This document shows positions 1-8,484 of a stretch of 64,000 nucleotides of DNA, piece by piece (position 1 is the stretch's first letter; each line of letters starts with the position of its first letter). Origin of the DNA: Sulfuritalea sp. (GTDB taxonomy: Bacteria; Pseudomonadota; Gammaproteobacteria; Burkholderiales; Rhodocyclaceae); NCBI RefSeq assembly GCF_017302275.1, contig NZ_JAFLDR010000002.1:166208-230207 (forward strand), given 5' to 3'. The notes below the pieces were generated by a model. The model did no database searches. It had not been told where the DNA came from and was given only the letters and a program-made list of their open reading frames with translations. Both the position numbers and the translations under genes were made by a program.

Positions 1-250
1 TGAATCCGTGCGAGGCACCGAGGAAATAGTCGGGCGTCTTCGACGAGCAGCCGATGCCGGAGAGCTTGGCCACCTTGTGTGGCTCGATGTCGAGGTCGAA
101 GCAGGCCTGCACCACGGCCGCGGAGATCGAGTCGTGGCCACAGCCGGCGCACAGGGTCGAGATTGCACCCTCGTAGTCGCGTCGGGTGTAGCCGACGGCG
201 TTGCGTGGCGCATCGGCGCGCAGCAGTTTGGGTTTGGCGAGATAGGTCAT
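1..250 (-). CDS. korB: 2-oxoacid (2-oxoglutarate):acceptor oxidoreductase, beta subunit, partial
   Basis: Only the first 83 or so codons are inside the window; the gene runs off the left edge. The beta subunit carries thiamine diphosphate and an iron-sulphur cluster and decarboxylates the 2-oxoacid to its CoA ester. The visible N-terminus has the family's cysteines in CAGCGHDS (about residues 34-41) and GIGCSSKTPDYF (about residues 66-77). The ATG overlaps the korA stop as ATGA, so the two subunits are translationally coupled. Together with korA and korC this matches the three-subunit 2-oxoglutarate:NADP+ oxidoreductase described from Azoarcus evansii. Use of 2-oxoglutarate rather than another oxoacid is inferred from that arrangement. 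Confidence 0.85.
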   Translation of the reverse strand, partial: MTYLAKPKLLRADAPRNAVGYTRRDYEGAISTLCAGCGHDSISAAVVQACFDLDIEPHKVAKLSGIGCSSKTPDYFLGASHGF

Positions 251-2097
251 GAGGCCACCTGTTTGCGAAGGGGGGTCACCTTGTGCTCGGAGAGCGCATC
301 GGCGATCCTGCCGGAAATGAAGCGGGCGGTGATCGGCGTGCCGTCGTAGTGCAGGACGCGGATCAGCTTCTTCGGATCGATTTCGCCTTCGGTCAGCAGC
401 AGCATCCGCAACTGGCCGCTTTCGTTCTGCTCGATGACGAACACCACCTCGTGCTGGTCGATGAAGTCGATCACCTCGTCGGCGAACGGGAAGCCGCGCA
501 CGCGCAGGGTATCGACGTGGACGTCCTGCGCTTCGAGCAAGGTGGAGGCCTCGGCCATGGCCGGGCTGGTCGAACCGTAGTAGATCGCGCCGAAACGGGT
601 GGGCTGCGATGCCGGCTTGATTACCGGAGCCGGCACCAGCTTCTTCGCCGTCTCCAGCTTGTGCCGCAGGCGCTCCATGTTATAGACATAGTCCGTGCCG
701 GCCTCGCTGTACTTGGCGTAGGCGTTGCGCGTGGTGCCCCGGCTGAAGAAGGCGCCCTTGGTCGGGTGGGTGCCGGGAATCGTGCGCCAGGGGATGCCGT
801 CGCCATCGACGTCGAGGTAGCGGCCGAAGTTCCTTCCGGCATCCAGCATTTCTGCCGTCATCACCTTGCCGCGATCGTAGCGCCGGCTGTCATCCCAGTC
901 GAAGGGATGGCACAACCTGTCGTTCATGCCGATGTCGAGGTCGAGCAGGACGAACACCGGGGTCTGCAGCCGGTCGGCAAGGTCGAAGGCCTGGGCGCCG
1001 AGCGTGAAGCACTCGTAGGGATCCTCGGGAAACAGCAGCACATGCTTGGTATCGCCGTGCGAGGCGTAGGCGCAGGAGATCAGGTCGGACTGTTGCGTTC
1101 GCGTCGGCATGCCGGTAGAGGGACCGCCACGCTGGACATTGAAGACCACGACCGGCACTTCGGCGAAATAGGCGAGGCCAAAGAATTCCTGCATCAGCGA
1201 TATGCCGGGGCCGGATGTCGCCGTAAATGCCCGCGCGCCGTTCCAGGCGGCGCCGATCACCATGCCGATCGAGGCCAATTCATCCTCGGCCTGGACGATG
1301 GCGTAGCGCGCCATGCCGTTGTCGGGGTCGGTGCGGTATTTGCGGCAATAACTGCTGAAGGCTTCGATCACCGAAGTCGACGGCGTGATCGGGTACCAGC
1401 CGGCCACCGTGGCGCCGCCATACACGGCACCGAGGCCACAGGCATTGTTGCCGTTGATGAAAATCTTGTCGCCGACGCCATCGGCACGCTCGACGCGCAG
1501 GCCGATCGGACACGGCAGATTGGCCCTGGCGTGGTCGTAGCCCAGCTTCAGGGCATTGACGTTGGCGCCGATCAGCTTGTCCTTGCCGCGATACTGGTCG
1601 GCGATCAGCTTTTCGACGACGCTGAAATCGATGCCGAGCAGGGCCGTCAGCGCGCCGACGTACATGATGTTCTTGAACAGCTGCCGCTGCCGCGCATCCG
1701 TGTATTCGCGGTTGCAGATTTCGGTGAGGGGGATGCCCAGCACCGTGATGTCCTCGCGGAAGCGCGAACGTGGCTGCGCCTTGGTCGAGTCGTAGAACAG
1801 ATAGCCGCCGGGTTCGATCTCGGCGACATCGCGGTCCCAGGTCTGCGGGTTCATCGCCACCATCAGGTCGCAGCCGCCACGGCGGCCGAGCCAGCCGGCC
1901 GCCGAGACACGCATCTCGTACCAGGTCGGCATGCCCTGGATGTTGGAGGGGAAGATGTTGCGCGGCGCCACCGGCACGCCCATGCGCATGATGGCACGGG
2001 CGAACAGCTCGTTGGCCGAAGCCGAACCCGAGCCGTTGACGTTGGCGAACTTGATGACGAAATCGTTGCTGCTCTGAATTGGTTTCATGGCGCTCAT
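247..2097 (-). CDS. korA: 2-oxoacid:acceptor oxidoreductase, fused gamma-alpha subunit
   Basis: A 616-residue subunit in which the gamma domain (about residues 10-190, FANVNGSGSASANE near its start) is fused to the alpha pyrimidine-binding domain (from about 215, with GNNACGLGAVYGG and the TSGPGISLMQEF segment). This is the usual fused form in bacterial 2-oxoglutarate:ferredoxin oxidoreductases. It oxidises 2-oxoglutarate to succinyl-CoA and passes low-potential electrons on; in denitrifying aromatic degraders these feed benzoyl-CoA reductase. Both ends overlap neighbours by four bases (korC stop 2094, korB start 250). No benzoyl-CoA reductase genes are in the window, so the link to aromatic ring reduction rests on family knowledge. 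Confidence 0.88.
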   Translation of the reverse strand: MSAMKPIQSSNDFVIKFANVNGSGSASANELFARAIMRMGVPVAPRNIFPSNIQGMPTWYEMRVSAAGWLGRRGGCDLMVAMNPQTWDRDVAEIEPGGYLFYDSTKAQPRSRFREDITVLGIPLTEICNREYTDARQRQLFKNIMYVGALTALLGIDFSVVEKLIADQYRGKDKLIGANVNALKLGYDHARANLPCPIGLRVERADGVGDKIFINGNNACGLGAVYGGATVAGWYPITPSTSVIEAFSSYCRKYRTDPDNGMARYAIVQAEDELASIGMVIGAAWNGARAFTATSGPGISLMQEFFGLAYFAEVPVVVFNVQRGGPSTGMPTRTQQSDLISCAYASHGDTKHVLLFPEDPYECFTLGAQAFDLADRLQTPVFVLLDLDIGMNDRLCHPFDWDDSRRYDRGKVMTAEMLDAGRNFGRYLDVDGDGIPWRTIPGTHPTKGAFFSRGTTRNAYAKYSEAGTDYVYNMERLRHKLETAKKLVPAPVIKPASQPTRFGAIYYGSTSPAMAEASTLLEAQDVHVDTLRVRGFPFADEVIDFIDQHEVVFVIEQNESGQLRMLLLTEGEIDPKKLIRVLHYDGTPITARFISGRIADALSEHKVTPLRKQVAS

Positions 2098-3878
2098 GTC
2101 CTTTTCGCTTCCGTCCCTGCTTCAGCGCATTGCATGAAGAACTTCTGCATGTCCCAGGCGCCGGTGGGGCAGCGTTCGGCGCACATGCCGCAGTGCAGGC
2201 AAATATTCTCGTCCTTGACCATGACCCGCCCGGTCTTCAGTGTGTCCGAGACGTAGAGGGCCTGCTCACGATTCCGTGCCGGCGCCTTGAGCCGGTCGCG
2301 CAAGTCGTCCTCCTCGCCATTGCGGGTGAAGGTGATGCATTCCGTCGGGCAGATATCGACGCAGGCGTCGCATTCGATGCAGGTCTTGACGGTGAACACC
2401 GTCTCGATGTCGCAATTGAGGCAGCGCTCCGCCTCGGCGCAGGCCATGAAGGGGTCGAAGCCCATTTCGAGTTCGAGCTTGATGTCCTTGAGGGTCTTTG
2501 CCAGCGCCTTGACCGGCACCTTCTTGCGCTCTTCCTCCGAGACCTGGTTGTCGTAGCTCCACTCGTGGATGCCCATTTTCTGGCTGACCAGGTTGAACTC
2601 GGGCGGCGGCCGGTCGTCGAGCTTCTTGCCGCGGCAGAACAGGTCGATCGAGATCGCCGCCTCGTGGCCCTGGGCCGCGGCGGTGATGATGTTCTTTGGC
2701 CCCAGCGCCGCATCGCCGCCGAAGAACACCCTGGGCAGGGTCGACTGCAGGGTCTTCTCGTTCAGCACCGGCAAACCCCACTTGTCGAACTCGAGGCCGA
2801 TGTCCTTTTCGATCCAGGGGAAGGCGTTCTCCTGGCCGATCGCCACCAGAACTTCGTCGCATTCGTGGAATTCGTCGGGCTCGCCGGTCGGGATCAGGCT
2901 GCGCCGACCCTTGGCATCGTATTCGGCGCGCACGATCTCGAACAGCACGCCGCTGAGCTTGCCGTTGTCATGACGGAATTCCTTGGGCACGCGCATGTTG
3001 AGAATGGGGATGCCTTCGTGGATGGCCTCCTCCTTCTCCCAAGGCGAGGCCTTCATTTCCTCGAAGCCGCTGCGCACAATGACCTTGACGTCGTCACCGC
3101 CCATCCGACGCGCCGAGCGGCAGCAGTCCATCGCGGTGTTGCCGCCGCCCAGGACGATGACGCGCTTCGCAATCTTTGTGGTGTGGCCGAAGGCCACATT
3201 GGCCAGCCAGTCGATGCCGATGTGAATGTGCTTGGCGGCTTCCTGGCGGCCCGGGATCGGCGCATCGCGCCCCTTTGGCGCGCCGGTGCCGACGAAGACC
3301 GCGTCCCAGTCGCCGGCCAGCAGTTCCTTGAGGCTGCCGACCCACTGGTTGTAGCGCGTTTCGACACCGAGGCCGGTGATGTAGCCGCACTCCTCGTCGA
3401 TGACCTCGTCGGGCAGGCGGAACTTCGGAATCTGGCTGCGCATCATGCCGCCCGGGGCTGCGCCGTTGTCGAATACCGTAATCTGGTAACCGAGCACTGC
3501 CAGGTCGCGCGCCACGGTCAACGAAGCTGGACCGGCACCGACGCAGGCGATGCGCTTGCCGTTGCTATTTGCCGGCAGCGGCAGGCGGCCGGTGATGTCT
3601 TCCTTGAGGTCAGCCGCTACGCGCTTCAAGCGGCAGATCGCGACCGGTTCCTTGTCGACGCGTCCGCGCCTGCAGGCGGGTTCGCAGGGGCGGTCGCATA
3701 CACGACCCAGAACTCCCGGAAAAACGTTCGAACGCCAATTGATCATGTAGGCATCCGAATAACGACCTGCGGCTATGAGGCGGATGTACTCCGGAACGGG
3801 GGTGTGGGCCGGACAGGCCCACTGGCAATCCACGACTTTGTGAAAATAGTCGTGGCCGCCGATGTTCGTCGGTTTCAC
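2094..3878 (-). CDS. korC: NAD(P)H/ferredoxin oxidoreductase subunit, GltD-like with two 4Fe-4S clusters
   Basis: A 594-residue flavoprotein related to the glutamate synthase small subunit. It has an N-terminal cysteine-rich region (CQWACPAH, CDRPCEPACRRG), an FAD-binding CVGAGPASLTVARDLA near residue 110, a second dinucleotide fold (VLGGGNTAMDCCRSARRMGG near 243), and two C-terminal ferredoxin motifs, CIECDACVDICP and CLHCGMCAERCP. In Azoarcus-type enzymes this third subunit lets 2-oxoglutarate oxidation be coupled to NADP+. The start is a GTG at 3876-3878; a GGAG lies about 13 bases upstream, rather far. It is the first gene of the korCAB operon. Confidence 0.82.
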   Translation of the reverse strand: MKPTNIGGHDYFHKVVDCQWACPAHTPVPEYIRLIAAGRYSDAYMINWRSNVFPGVLGRVCDRPCEPACRRGRVDKEPVAICRLKRVAADLKEDITGRLPLPANSNGKRIACVGAGPASLTVARDLAVLGYQITVFDNGAAPGGMMRSQIPKFRLPDEVIDEECGYITGLGVETRYNQWVGSLKELLAGDWDAVFVGTGAPKGRDAPIPGRQEAAKHIHIGIDWLANVAFGHTTKIAKRVIVLGGGNTAMDCCRSARRMGGDDVKVIVRSGFEEMKASPWEKEEAIHEGIPILNMRVPKEFRHDNGKLSGVLFEIVRAEYDAKGRRSLIPTGEPDEFHECDEVLVAIGQENAFPWIEKDIGLEFDKWGLPVLNEKTLQSTLPRVFFGGDAALGPKNIITAAAQGHEAAISIDLFCRGKKLDDRPPPEFNLVSQKMGIHEWSYDNQVSEEERKKVPVKALAKTLKDIKLELEMGFDPFMACAEAERCLNCDIETVFTVKTCIECDACVDICPTECITFTRNGEEDDLRDRLKAPARNREQALYVSDTLKTGRVMVKDENICLHCGMCAERCPTGAWDMQKFFMQCAEAGTEAKRT

Positions 3879-3938
3879 GGGCGCACGGTCTCCAATGGCG
3901 GGGTAAGGCGACGGGGTCGTCGGAAGATATAGGGAGAT

Positions 3939-3964
3939 AAAAAAAATCGCCGACGGTACGTCGG
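3939..3964 (-). terminator. Terminator-like hairpin in the kor leader
   Basis: Read on the minus strand, CCGACG-TAC-CGTCGG (3964-3950) is followed after CGA by eight T (3946-3939). The neighbour to the right (HAD gene) runs the other way, so no upstream minus-strand gene needs terminating. The site lies about 60 bases before the korC GTG and would sit in the kor mRNA leader if the promoter is further right. The stem is only 6 bp. The rest of 3879-4102 is the divergent kor/HAD promoter region and shows nothing else I can name. Confidence 0.4.
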
Positions 3965-4102
3965 GTGCACTCTAGCATTCTCAGGGCTAAAGAGAAATCG
4001 CTGCGCCGCCGCATCCAAAAAAACACCGCCGAGCCCTACCCTCGCAAGCAAGAAATCGTTTAGTCTTTACCCCTCCTGTAACGTCTGGCAGTTTTTTTCA
4101 TC

Positions 4103-4822
4103 ATGGCACTGCGCGCACTTATTTTCGACGTCGACGGTACCCTGGCCAATACCGAACGCGACGGTCATCGCCCTGCGTTCAATGCGGCCTTCGCCGAAGT
4201 CGGGTTGCCGTGGCACTGGGACGAAGCCTTTTACGGCACCCTCCTGGATGTTGCCGGCGGACTGGAAAGAATCCGCCACTTTGCCCGCCAGCATGATCCG
4301 GCAACCTGCGCCCGCCCGGACTTCGAAGAATTGCTGCAGCGCATCCACGACATCAAGACGCGAAACTACCAACGCCTGCTCGCGGCGGGAGCCATCCCGT
4401 TGCGTGCCGACATCGGGCAACTCATTTGCGACGCGCGCACAGAAGGCGTGCGCCTGGCGATCGCTTCCAGTTCGAAACTGGGAAACGTGGTGGGGCTGTT
4501 GCGGGCCAATCTCGGACCGAATGCCGACACGTGGTTCGACGCGATCGCGTCCGGCAGCGTAGCGGCGGCCAAGAAGCCTTCGCCGGACATCTATCTGTGG
4601 ACCCTGAAACAGCTCAATCTCCCGCCGCGCGATTGCCTCGCCGTCGAAGACTCGGCCCATGGCTTGGCAGCGACACTGGCGGCGGGAATCCCGACGGTGA
4701 TTACCATGAGCGACTACACCATCAACGAGAATTTCGACGGAGCGCGCATGGTCCTCCATGCAACTGAACAGATTACGCTGGACAAGCTGAGGCTGTGGCA
4801 TGCAACCGCCAGCACGTCCTGA
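4103..4822 (+). CDS. HAD-superfamily hydrolase, CbbY/phosphoglycolate phosphatase-like
   Basis: A 239-residue haloacid-dehalogenase-type phosphatase. Motif I is FDVDGTLANTE at residues 9-19 (nucleophile and acid Asp), motif II is IASSSK, the catalytic lysine lies in AAKKPSPDIYLW, and motif IV is CLAVEDSAHGLAA. The cap inserted after motif I and the overall length fit the CbbY/beta-phosphoglucomutase-like subfamily, which acts on small sugar phosphates. The gene stands alone: it diverges from kor and is followed 80 bases later by the HD-GYP gene. No clear Shine-Dalgarno precedes the ATG; the upstream bases are T-rich. Substrate unknown. Confidence 0.75.
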   Translation: MALRALIFDVDGTLANTERDGHRPAFNAAFAEVGLPWHWDEAFYGTLLDVAGGLERIRHFARQHDPATCARPDFEELLQRIHDIKTRNYQRLLAAGAIPLRADIGQLICDARTEGVRLAIASSSKLGNVVGLLRANLGPNADTWFDAIASGSVAAAKKPSPDIYLWTLKQLNLPPRDCLAVEDSAHGLAATLAAGIPTVITMSDYTINENFDGARMVLHATEQITLDKLRLWHATASTS

Positions 4823-4901
4823 GCTTCAATCGTCGCTTCGCTTGCCCCCTGGGCCCGTCGAAGCCAGAATTCAACCCTATTCCTGACACCGAGCTAGACG
4901 C

Positions 4902-6098
4902 ATGGAACTTCGAGAAGTAGCTGTCGACCAGTTAACCTTTGGGGTGTACGTCTCCAAGCTGGATCGGCCATGGACAGAGACGCCATTCGTGTTTCAGGGC
5001 TTCGTCCTGAAAAGCGACAAGCAGCTCGATGTCCTCAAGAAATACTGCAAGCATGTTTTCATTGACCCGGAAAAGGAAGAGCGACAGGTTGTCGGCCGGG
5101 TGACCGCCGAGGATCTGGCAAAGGTCCGCGGCACGACGGTTTACAAGGAGATCGCCAGCGTCGAGGCGGAAATGCCCAAGGCGGAAAACGCCTTTGCCAA
5201 GACCACCGTCGTCGTCGCCGAGCTGTCGAAAGCCGTAGAGATCGGTAGTTCGATCGATAGCGCGCGCTCGCACGAAGCCGCCGCGCAGATTACCGAGAGC
5301 GTGGTACGCAATCCGGATGCCATGGCACTGCTCATCAAACTGCAGGAGAAAAGTGGCGAAACCCTGAGTCGCGCGGTCGGAATTTCGGTAATGATGACCA
5401 TTTTCGGACGCTTCCTCCAATTGCCGCAGGATCGCATCCTGATGCTGGGCATGCTCGGGTTGCTGCAGGATGTCGGCAAGCTGAAGCTGCCCACCCAACT
5501 CGCCACCAGCGGGCCGGCCAACGAGGCCGAGACCGAGCTGTATCGGACCCACGTCAATCACTCGGTTCGCATCCTCAGCGATACCGCCGGCCTGCCGCCG
5601 GAGCTCCCCGGCCTGGCCTCGTTGCACCACGAGCGCTTCGACGGCACCGGCTATCCGCGCGGATTGCGTGGCGACGCGATCGCCTTGCCCGGGCTGATCG
5701 CCGGCATTGTCGATACCTTCGACACGCTGACCGCACCCAAGCCGTTCGGCGAAAACATGTCCCCGGCAAACGCGCTCAGTCTCATTTACAAGGAACGTGG
5801 AAGGCAGTTCCATCCAGCGTTGGTCGAACAGTTCATCCAGTGCATCGGCGTATACCCTGTCGGTGGGGTGGTCGAACTCAACAGCGGCGAAGTCGCGATC
5901 GTGGTCGCCCAGAACATGGTGCGTCGCATGCAGCCGCGCATCATGGTGGTCAAGGATGCCAAGGGCAACCCGATGGTGCCTTACAAGATGCTCGACCTGA
6001 TGAAGGAACCCAAGGTCCGCCCCGACGAACCGTACCGGATACTGCGCTCGCTCGAGTACAACTCGGTCAAGATCGATCCGCGCGAGCTGTTTCTGTGA
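4902..6098 (+). CDS. HD-GYP domain protein with DUF3391 N-terminus; metal-binding His lost
   Basis: A 398-residue protein with a DUF3391 N-terminus (residues 1 to about 130) and an HD-GYP domain (about 150-330). HD-GYP proteins hydrolyse cyclic di-GMP. HHERFDGTGYPRGL, the GYP-bearing signature, is intact. At the HD dyad the sequence reads LLQDVGKL, so the metal-binding histidine is glutamine; the later segment IVDTFDTLTAPKPF is also off the usual R-P-Y form. Activity may therefore be lost or altered. Its TGA overlaps the GTG of the next gene (GTGA), coupling it to a GGDEF-EAL partner. It may be a c-di-GMP sensor rather than an enzyme. Confidence 0.8.
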   Translation: MELREVAVDQLTFGVYVSKLDRPWTETPFVFQGFVLKSDKQLDVLKKYCKHVFIDPEKEERQVVGRVTAEDLAKVRGTTVYKEIASVEAEMPKAENAFAKTTVVVAELSKAVEIGSSIDSARSHEAAAQITESVVRNPDAMALLIKLQEKSGETLSRAVGISVMMTIFGRFLQLPQDRILMLGMLGLLQDVGKLKLPTQLATSGPANEAETELYRTHVNHSVRILSDTAGLPPELPGLASLHHERFDGTGYPRGLRGDAIALPGLIAGIVDTFDTLTAPKPFGENMSPANALSLIYKERGRQFHPALVEQFIQCIGVYPVGGVVELNSGEVAIVVAQNMVRRMQPRIMVVKDAKGNPMVPYKMLDLMKEPKVRPDEPYRILRSLEYNSVKIDPRELFL

Positions 6099-7408
6099 GT
6101 GGTGCCGACTCCGAAGGATCGGCTGACGGATCGCGTGATCCATTCGCAGCGGAGCCAGTCGCTTTTCTCGAATACTTGCGCGGCAAGCTCGCGGCACGAC
6201 AGGGCGATTCCGGCAACCTAGGCATCCTGATCGTCGACTGCGGACTCATCGGCCGGATCGATGCCGTTTGGGGTTATCACGTCGGCGATGCCGTTCGCAG
6301 TCGCGTCAGTTCTTTGCTCTGCGCAGAAGTGCTTCGCCCGGGCGATTTCGTCGGATCCATGGGGCGCGACGACTTCGCCTGCGTCCTGTCGAAGGTGGAT
6401 GACCCGGCGGTAGCGGTACTTGCAGCAAGGAAAACCCTGCGTGTGCTGGGTGCCCCGTTCTGGATCGGCGAAGAGGAAATCTTTGCCAGTCCAGCCATCG
6501 GCATCGCCGTATTTCCAGAGCATGGCGACCAGGCGGAAGTGCTGTTGCAGCGGGCCAAGAGCGCCTGTGCTCTGGCCAGAACCTTGCCTGGGCTGGTCGC
6601 TGACTATGCTGAGGACCGAAACAATTCGGCCGAGTCGGAGCTGCTGCAGGAGAATCGCCTACGCACCGCGGTCTCGGAAAACGCGCTGGAACTGGTGTTT
6701 CAACCGCAGTACGACTTGCGCCTCGGACAAGTCATGGGTGCGGAAGCCTTGTTGCGCTGGCAAGACCCGGCCGCCGGCCTGATTTCGGCGGAACAGGCTT
6801 TCGCCGCCGCCGACTCGGCGGGCATGGTGACCGGCCTGGTTTCATCCATCCTGAATCGCGCCCTGCGCAACGTATCCGAATTTCGCTACAGTGCCGGGCT
6901 CGACTTGCGCATCGGCGTCAGGCTTCCGGCCAGCGTGCTGTGCCACCCCGAGTTGCTGGATGTAGTGCAGCGTTCGCTCGGCACCTGGAGCCGGCGCCCG
7001 GGAACATTGATCCTCGGTATCGGCGATACCAAGGTGCTGCACAGCGATCCAGTCGCGCGGGAGACCCTGGGTCGATTGCGCGAACTGGGGGTGAAGCTCT
7101 CGATCGACGACCACGGCATGACCATGGAATCGTTGTTCCAACTCGCTGCGATGCCGTTCCAGGAGATCAAGCTCGACGTTTCGGCGGCGGGCGACCTTGC
7201 GGTCACGCCGAAGTCCGACCGCATCCTCCAGTCGATCATAGAACTCGCACACCAGTTAAGGCTGGCGGTGGTCGCCGTCGGGGTCACCGACGATGCGGCA
7301 GCGGCGCGGCTCAAGGAACTGCGCTGCGACTACATGCAGGCCGATTTCAAGGGTCCGGCGCTTGATCCGGTGCATTTCGTCGAACGCTTCGGCTTCAGCG
7401 AAGGCTGA
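6095..7408 (+). CDS. Degenerate GGDEF-EAL protein
   Basis: A 437-residue protein starting at a GTG that overlaps the preceding stop (GTGA); the same frame stays open further upstream but there lies inside the HD-GYP gene. Residues about 25-170 are a GGDEF-like domain with GRDDF in place of GGDEF. Residues about 190-430 are an EAL-like domain. The EAL triplet is kept (GAEALLRW), as are an Asp pair (SIDDHG), the Lys of QEIKLD and a late Gln. The usual metal-binding Asn is Arg (GVRLPAS), the TES glutamate region reads GIGDT, and the AEGVE glutamate is Val (VAVGVTD). Both catalytic functions look lost, suggesting a regulatory or scaffold role with its HD-GYP partner. Confidence 0.75.
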   Translation: MSGADSEGSADGSRDPFAAEPVAFLEYLRGKLAARQGDSGNLGILIVDCGLIGRIDAVWGYHVGDAVRSRVSSLLCAEVLRPGDFVGSMGRDDFACVLSKVDDPAVAVLAARKTLRVLGAPFWIGEEEIFASPAIGIAVFPEHGDQAEVLLQRAKSACALARTLPGLVADYAEDRNNSAESELLQENRLRTAVSENALELVFQPQYDLRLGQVMGAEALLRWQDPAAGLISAEQAFAAADSAGMVTGLVSSILNRALRNVSEFRYSAGLDLRIGVRLPASVLCHPELLDVVQRSLGTWSRRPGTLILGIGDTKVLHSDPVARETLGRLRELGVKLSIDDHGMTMESLFQLAAMPFQEIKLDVSAAGDLAVTPKSDRILQSIIELAHQLRLAVVAVGVTDDAAAARLKELRCDYMQADFKGPALDPVHFVERFGFSEG

Positions 7409-7429
7409 GGCCTCGGCGAGGGTTTCCCA

Positions 7430-8473
7430 TCAGGCAATCGGCCCCCAGCGGATCACAGTGGCACCCCAGACATAACCGATTCCGGCGGCGATGGCGACCA
7501 TCAGATCGCCATCCTTGAGCCTTCCTTGCTGCAGGCCTTCGTGGATCGACAGCATCAGGTCAACCTGGCCGAGGTGGCCGTAATTCTCCAGGTAAACCGA
7601 CTGCTCTGTCCTCAGCCCGAGAGTCTCCAGCAGGCTGGCATGCATCGAGCGCTTGAAGTGCAGCACGTTCAGGAAGTCGATGTCGGCCCGCGTCGCCCCG
7701 CTCTTCTCAAGCGCCTTGTCGATGCAGGCCAGCCAGTTCGGCATCGAAACTTCGTTGAGGCGAGTCTTCATGTGCTCGGGTTCGAAAACACGCAGGCTGA
7801 GGTTGCCGCGCGCGCGCAGCGCCGCGAGTTCCGCTTCCGGCAGGGTTTCGATCGGATGTTCACAGCCGCCGTACCAGACGCCGACGTCGCGCGCCAGCGA
7901 GCCGTCGGTGATGATGTGCGAGCCCAGCACCCGGTTGCGCCCGAGGTCGCGGCGCAGGAGCAAGGCACCGGCGCCGGCGGCGAGGTCGAACATGAAGGAC
8001 ACGGCCGAATCGCGGAAATCGATCAGGTCGCCGTTGCGGTAGCCGCCGACGATCATCACCGTGGCGATGTCCGGATCGGCGATCAGCATGTCCTTGGCGA
8101 TCTTGATCGCCGCCACGCTGGTGTTGCAGCGCTGCTGTATGTCTATGCCCCAGGCGCGGTGGGCGCCGATGCGCTCCTGGATGTAGATGGCCGAGGTGGT
8201 CAGCGGATATTCCTTCCACTCCTCGCCCATGCACAGGATCAGGTCTATCTCCAGCGGATCGATGCCGGTTCGCGCGATGGCGTCCAGCGCGGCACGGGCG
8301 CCCATCTCCTGGGTGCCGTCGGCGGGACCCGGGATGCTCTTGCGCACGATGCCAAGCTTGTCGCGTACCGCCTGTTCGCTCCAGGTGCCTCCGGTGGCTG
8401 CGGCGATGTCCGCCGCGCTCATGCAGCTTTCCGGCAGGTAGAAGCCGTAGCCGAGGATTCCAACATCGTTCAT
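7430..8473 (-). CDS. 3-oxoacyl-ACP synthase III-like (thiolase-fold) enzyme
   Basis: A 347-residue FabH-like condensing enzyme. The nucleophile lies in QQRCNTSVA near residue 112. The family's second catalytic position reads NVLHFKR instead of the PHQAN form, keeping the His. The Asn of YGNTS appears as His (ENYGHLGQVD), so the triad would be Cys-His-His. Such deviating homologues often make or cleave 3-oxoacyl-CoA bonds in secondary or catabolic pathways rather than fatty acid synthesis. I chose the ATG at 8473 (MNDVGILGYG) because GGAG lies about 6 bases upstream; an ATG at 8488 overlaps the preceding stop and would add five residues. It is the last gene of the catabolic operon. Confidence 0.72.
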   Translation of the reverse strand: MNDVGILGYGFYLPESCMSAADIAAATGGTWSEQAVRDKLGIVRKSIPGPADGTQEMGARAALDAIARTGIDPLEIDLILCMGEEWKEYPLTTSAIYIQERIGAHRAWGIDIQQRCNTSVAAIKIAKDMLIADPDIATVMIVGGYRNGDLIDFRDSAVSFMFDLAAGAGALLLRRDLGRNRVLGSHIITDGSLARDVGVWYGGCEHPIETLPEAELAALRARGNLSLRVFEPEHMKTRLNEVSMPNWLACIDKALEKSGATRADIDFLNVLHFKRSMHASLLETLGLRTEQSVYLENYGHLGQVDLMLSIHEGLQQGRLKDGDLMVAIAAGIGYVWGATVIRWGPIA

Positions 8474-8484
8474 GACTACTCCGT

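Noticed and set aside
283-3932. Very long plus-strand frames opposite korA and korC
   Set aside because: They mirror well-conserved kor genes codon for codon, have no recognisable domains and no ribosome binding sites; they result from high G+C at third positions.
5840-6094. Upstream continuation of the GGDEF-EAL frame
   Set aside because: It overlaps the conserved end of the HD-GYP gene; the GTG at 6095 gives the usual coupling.
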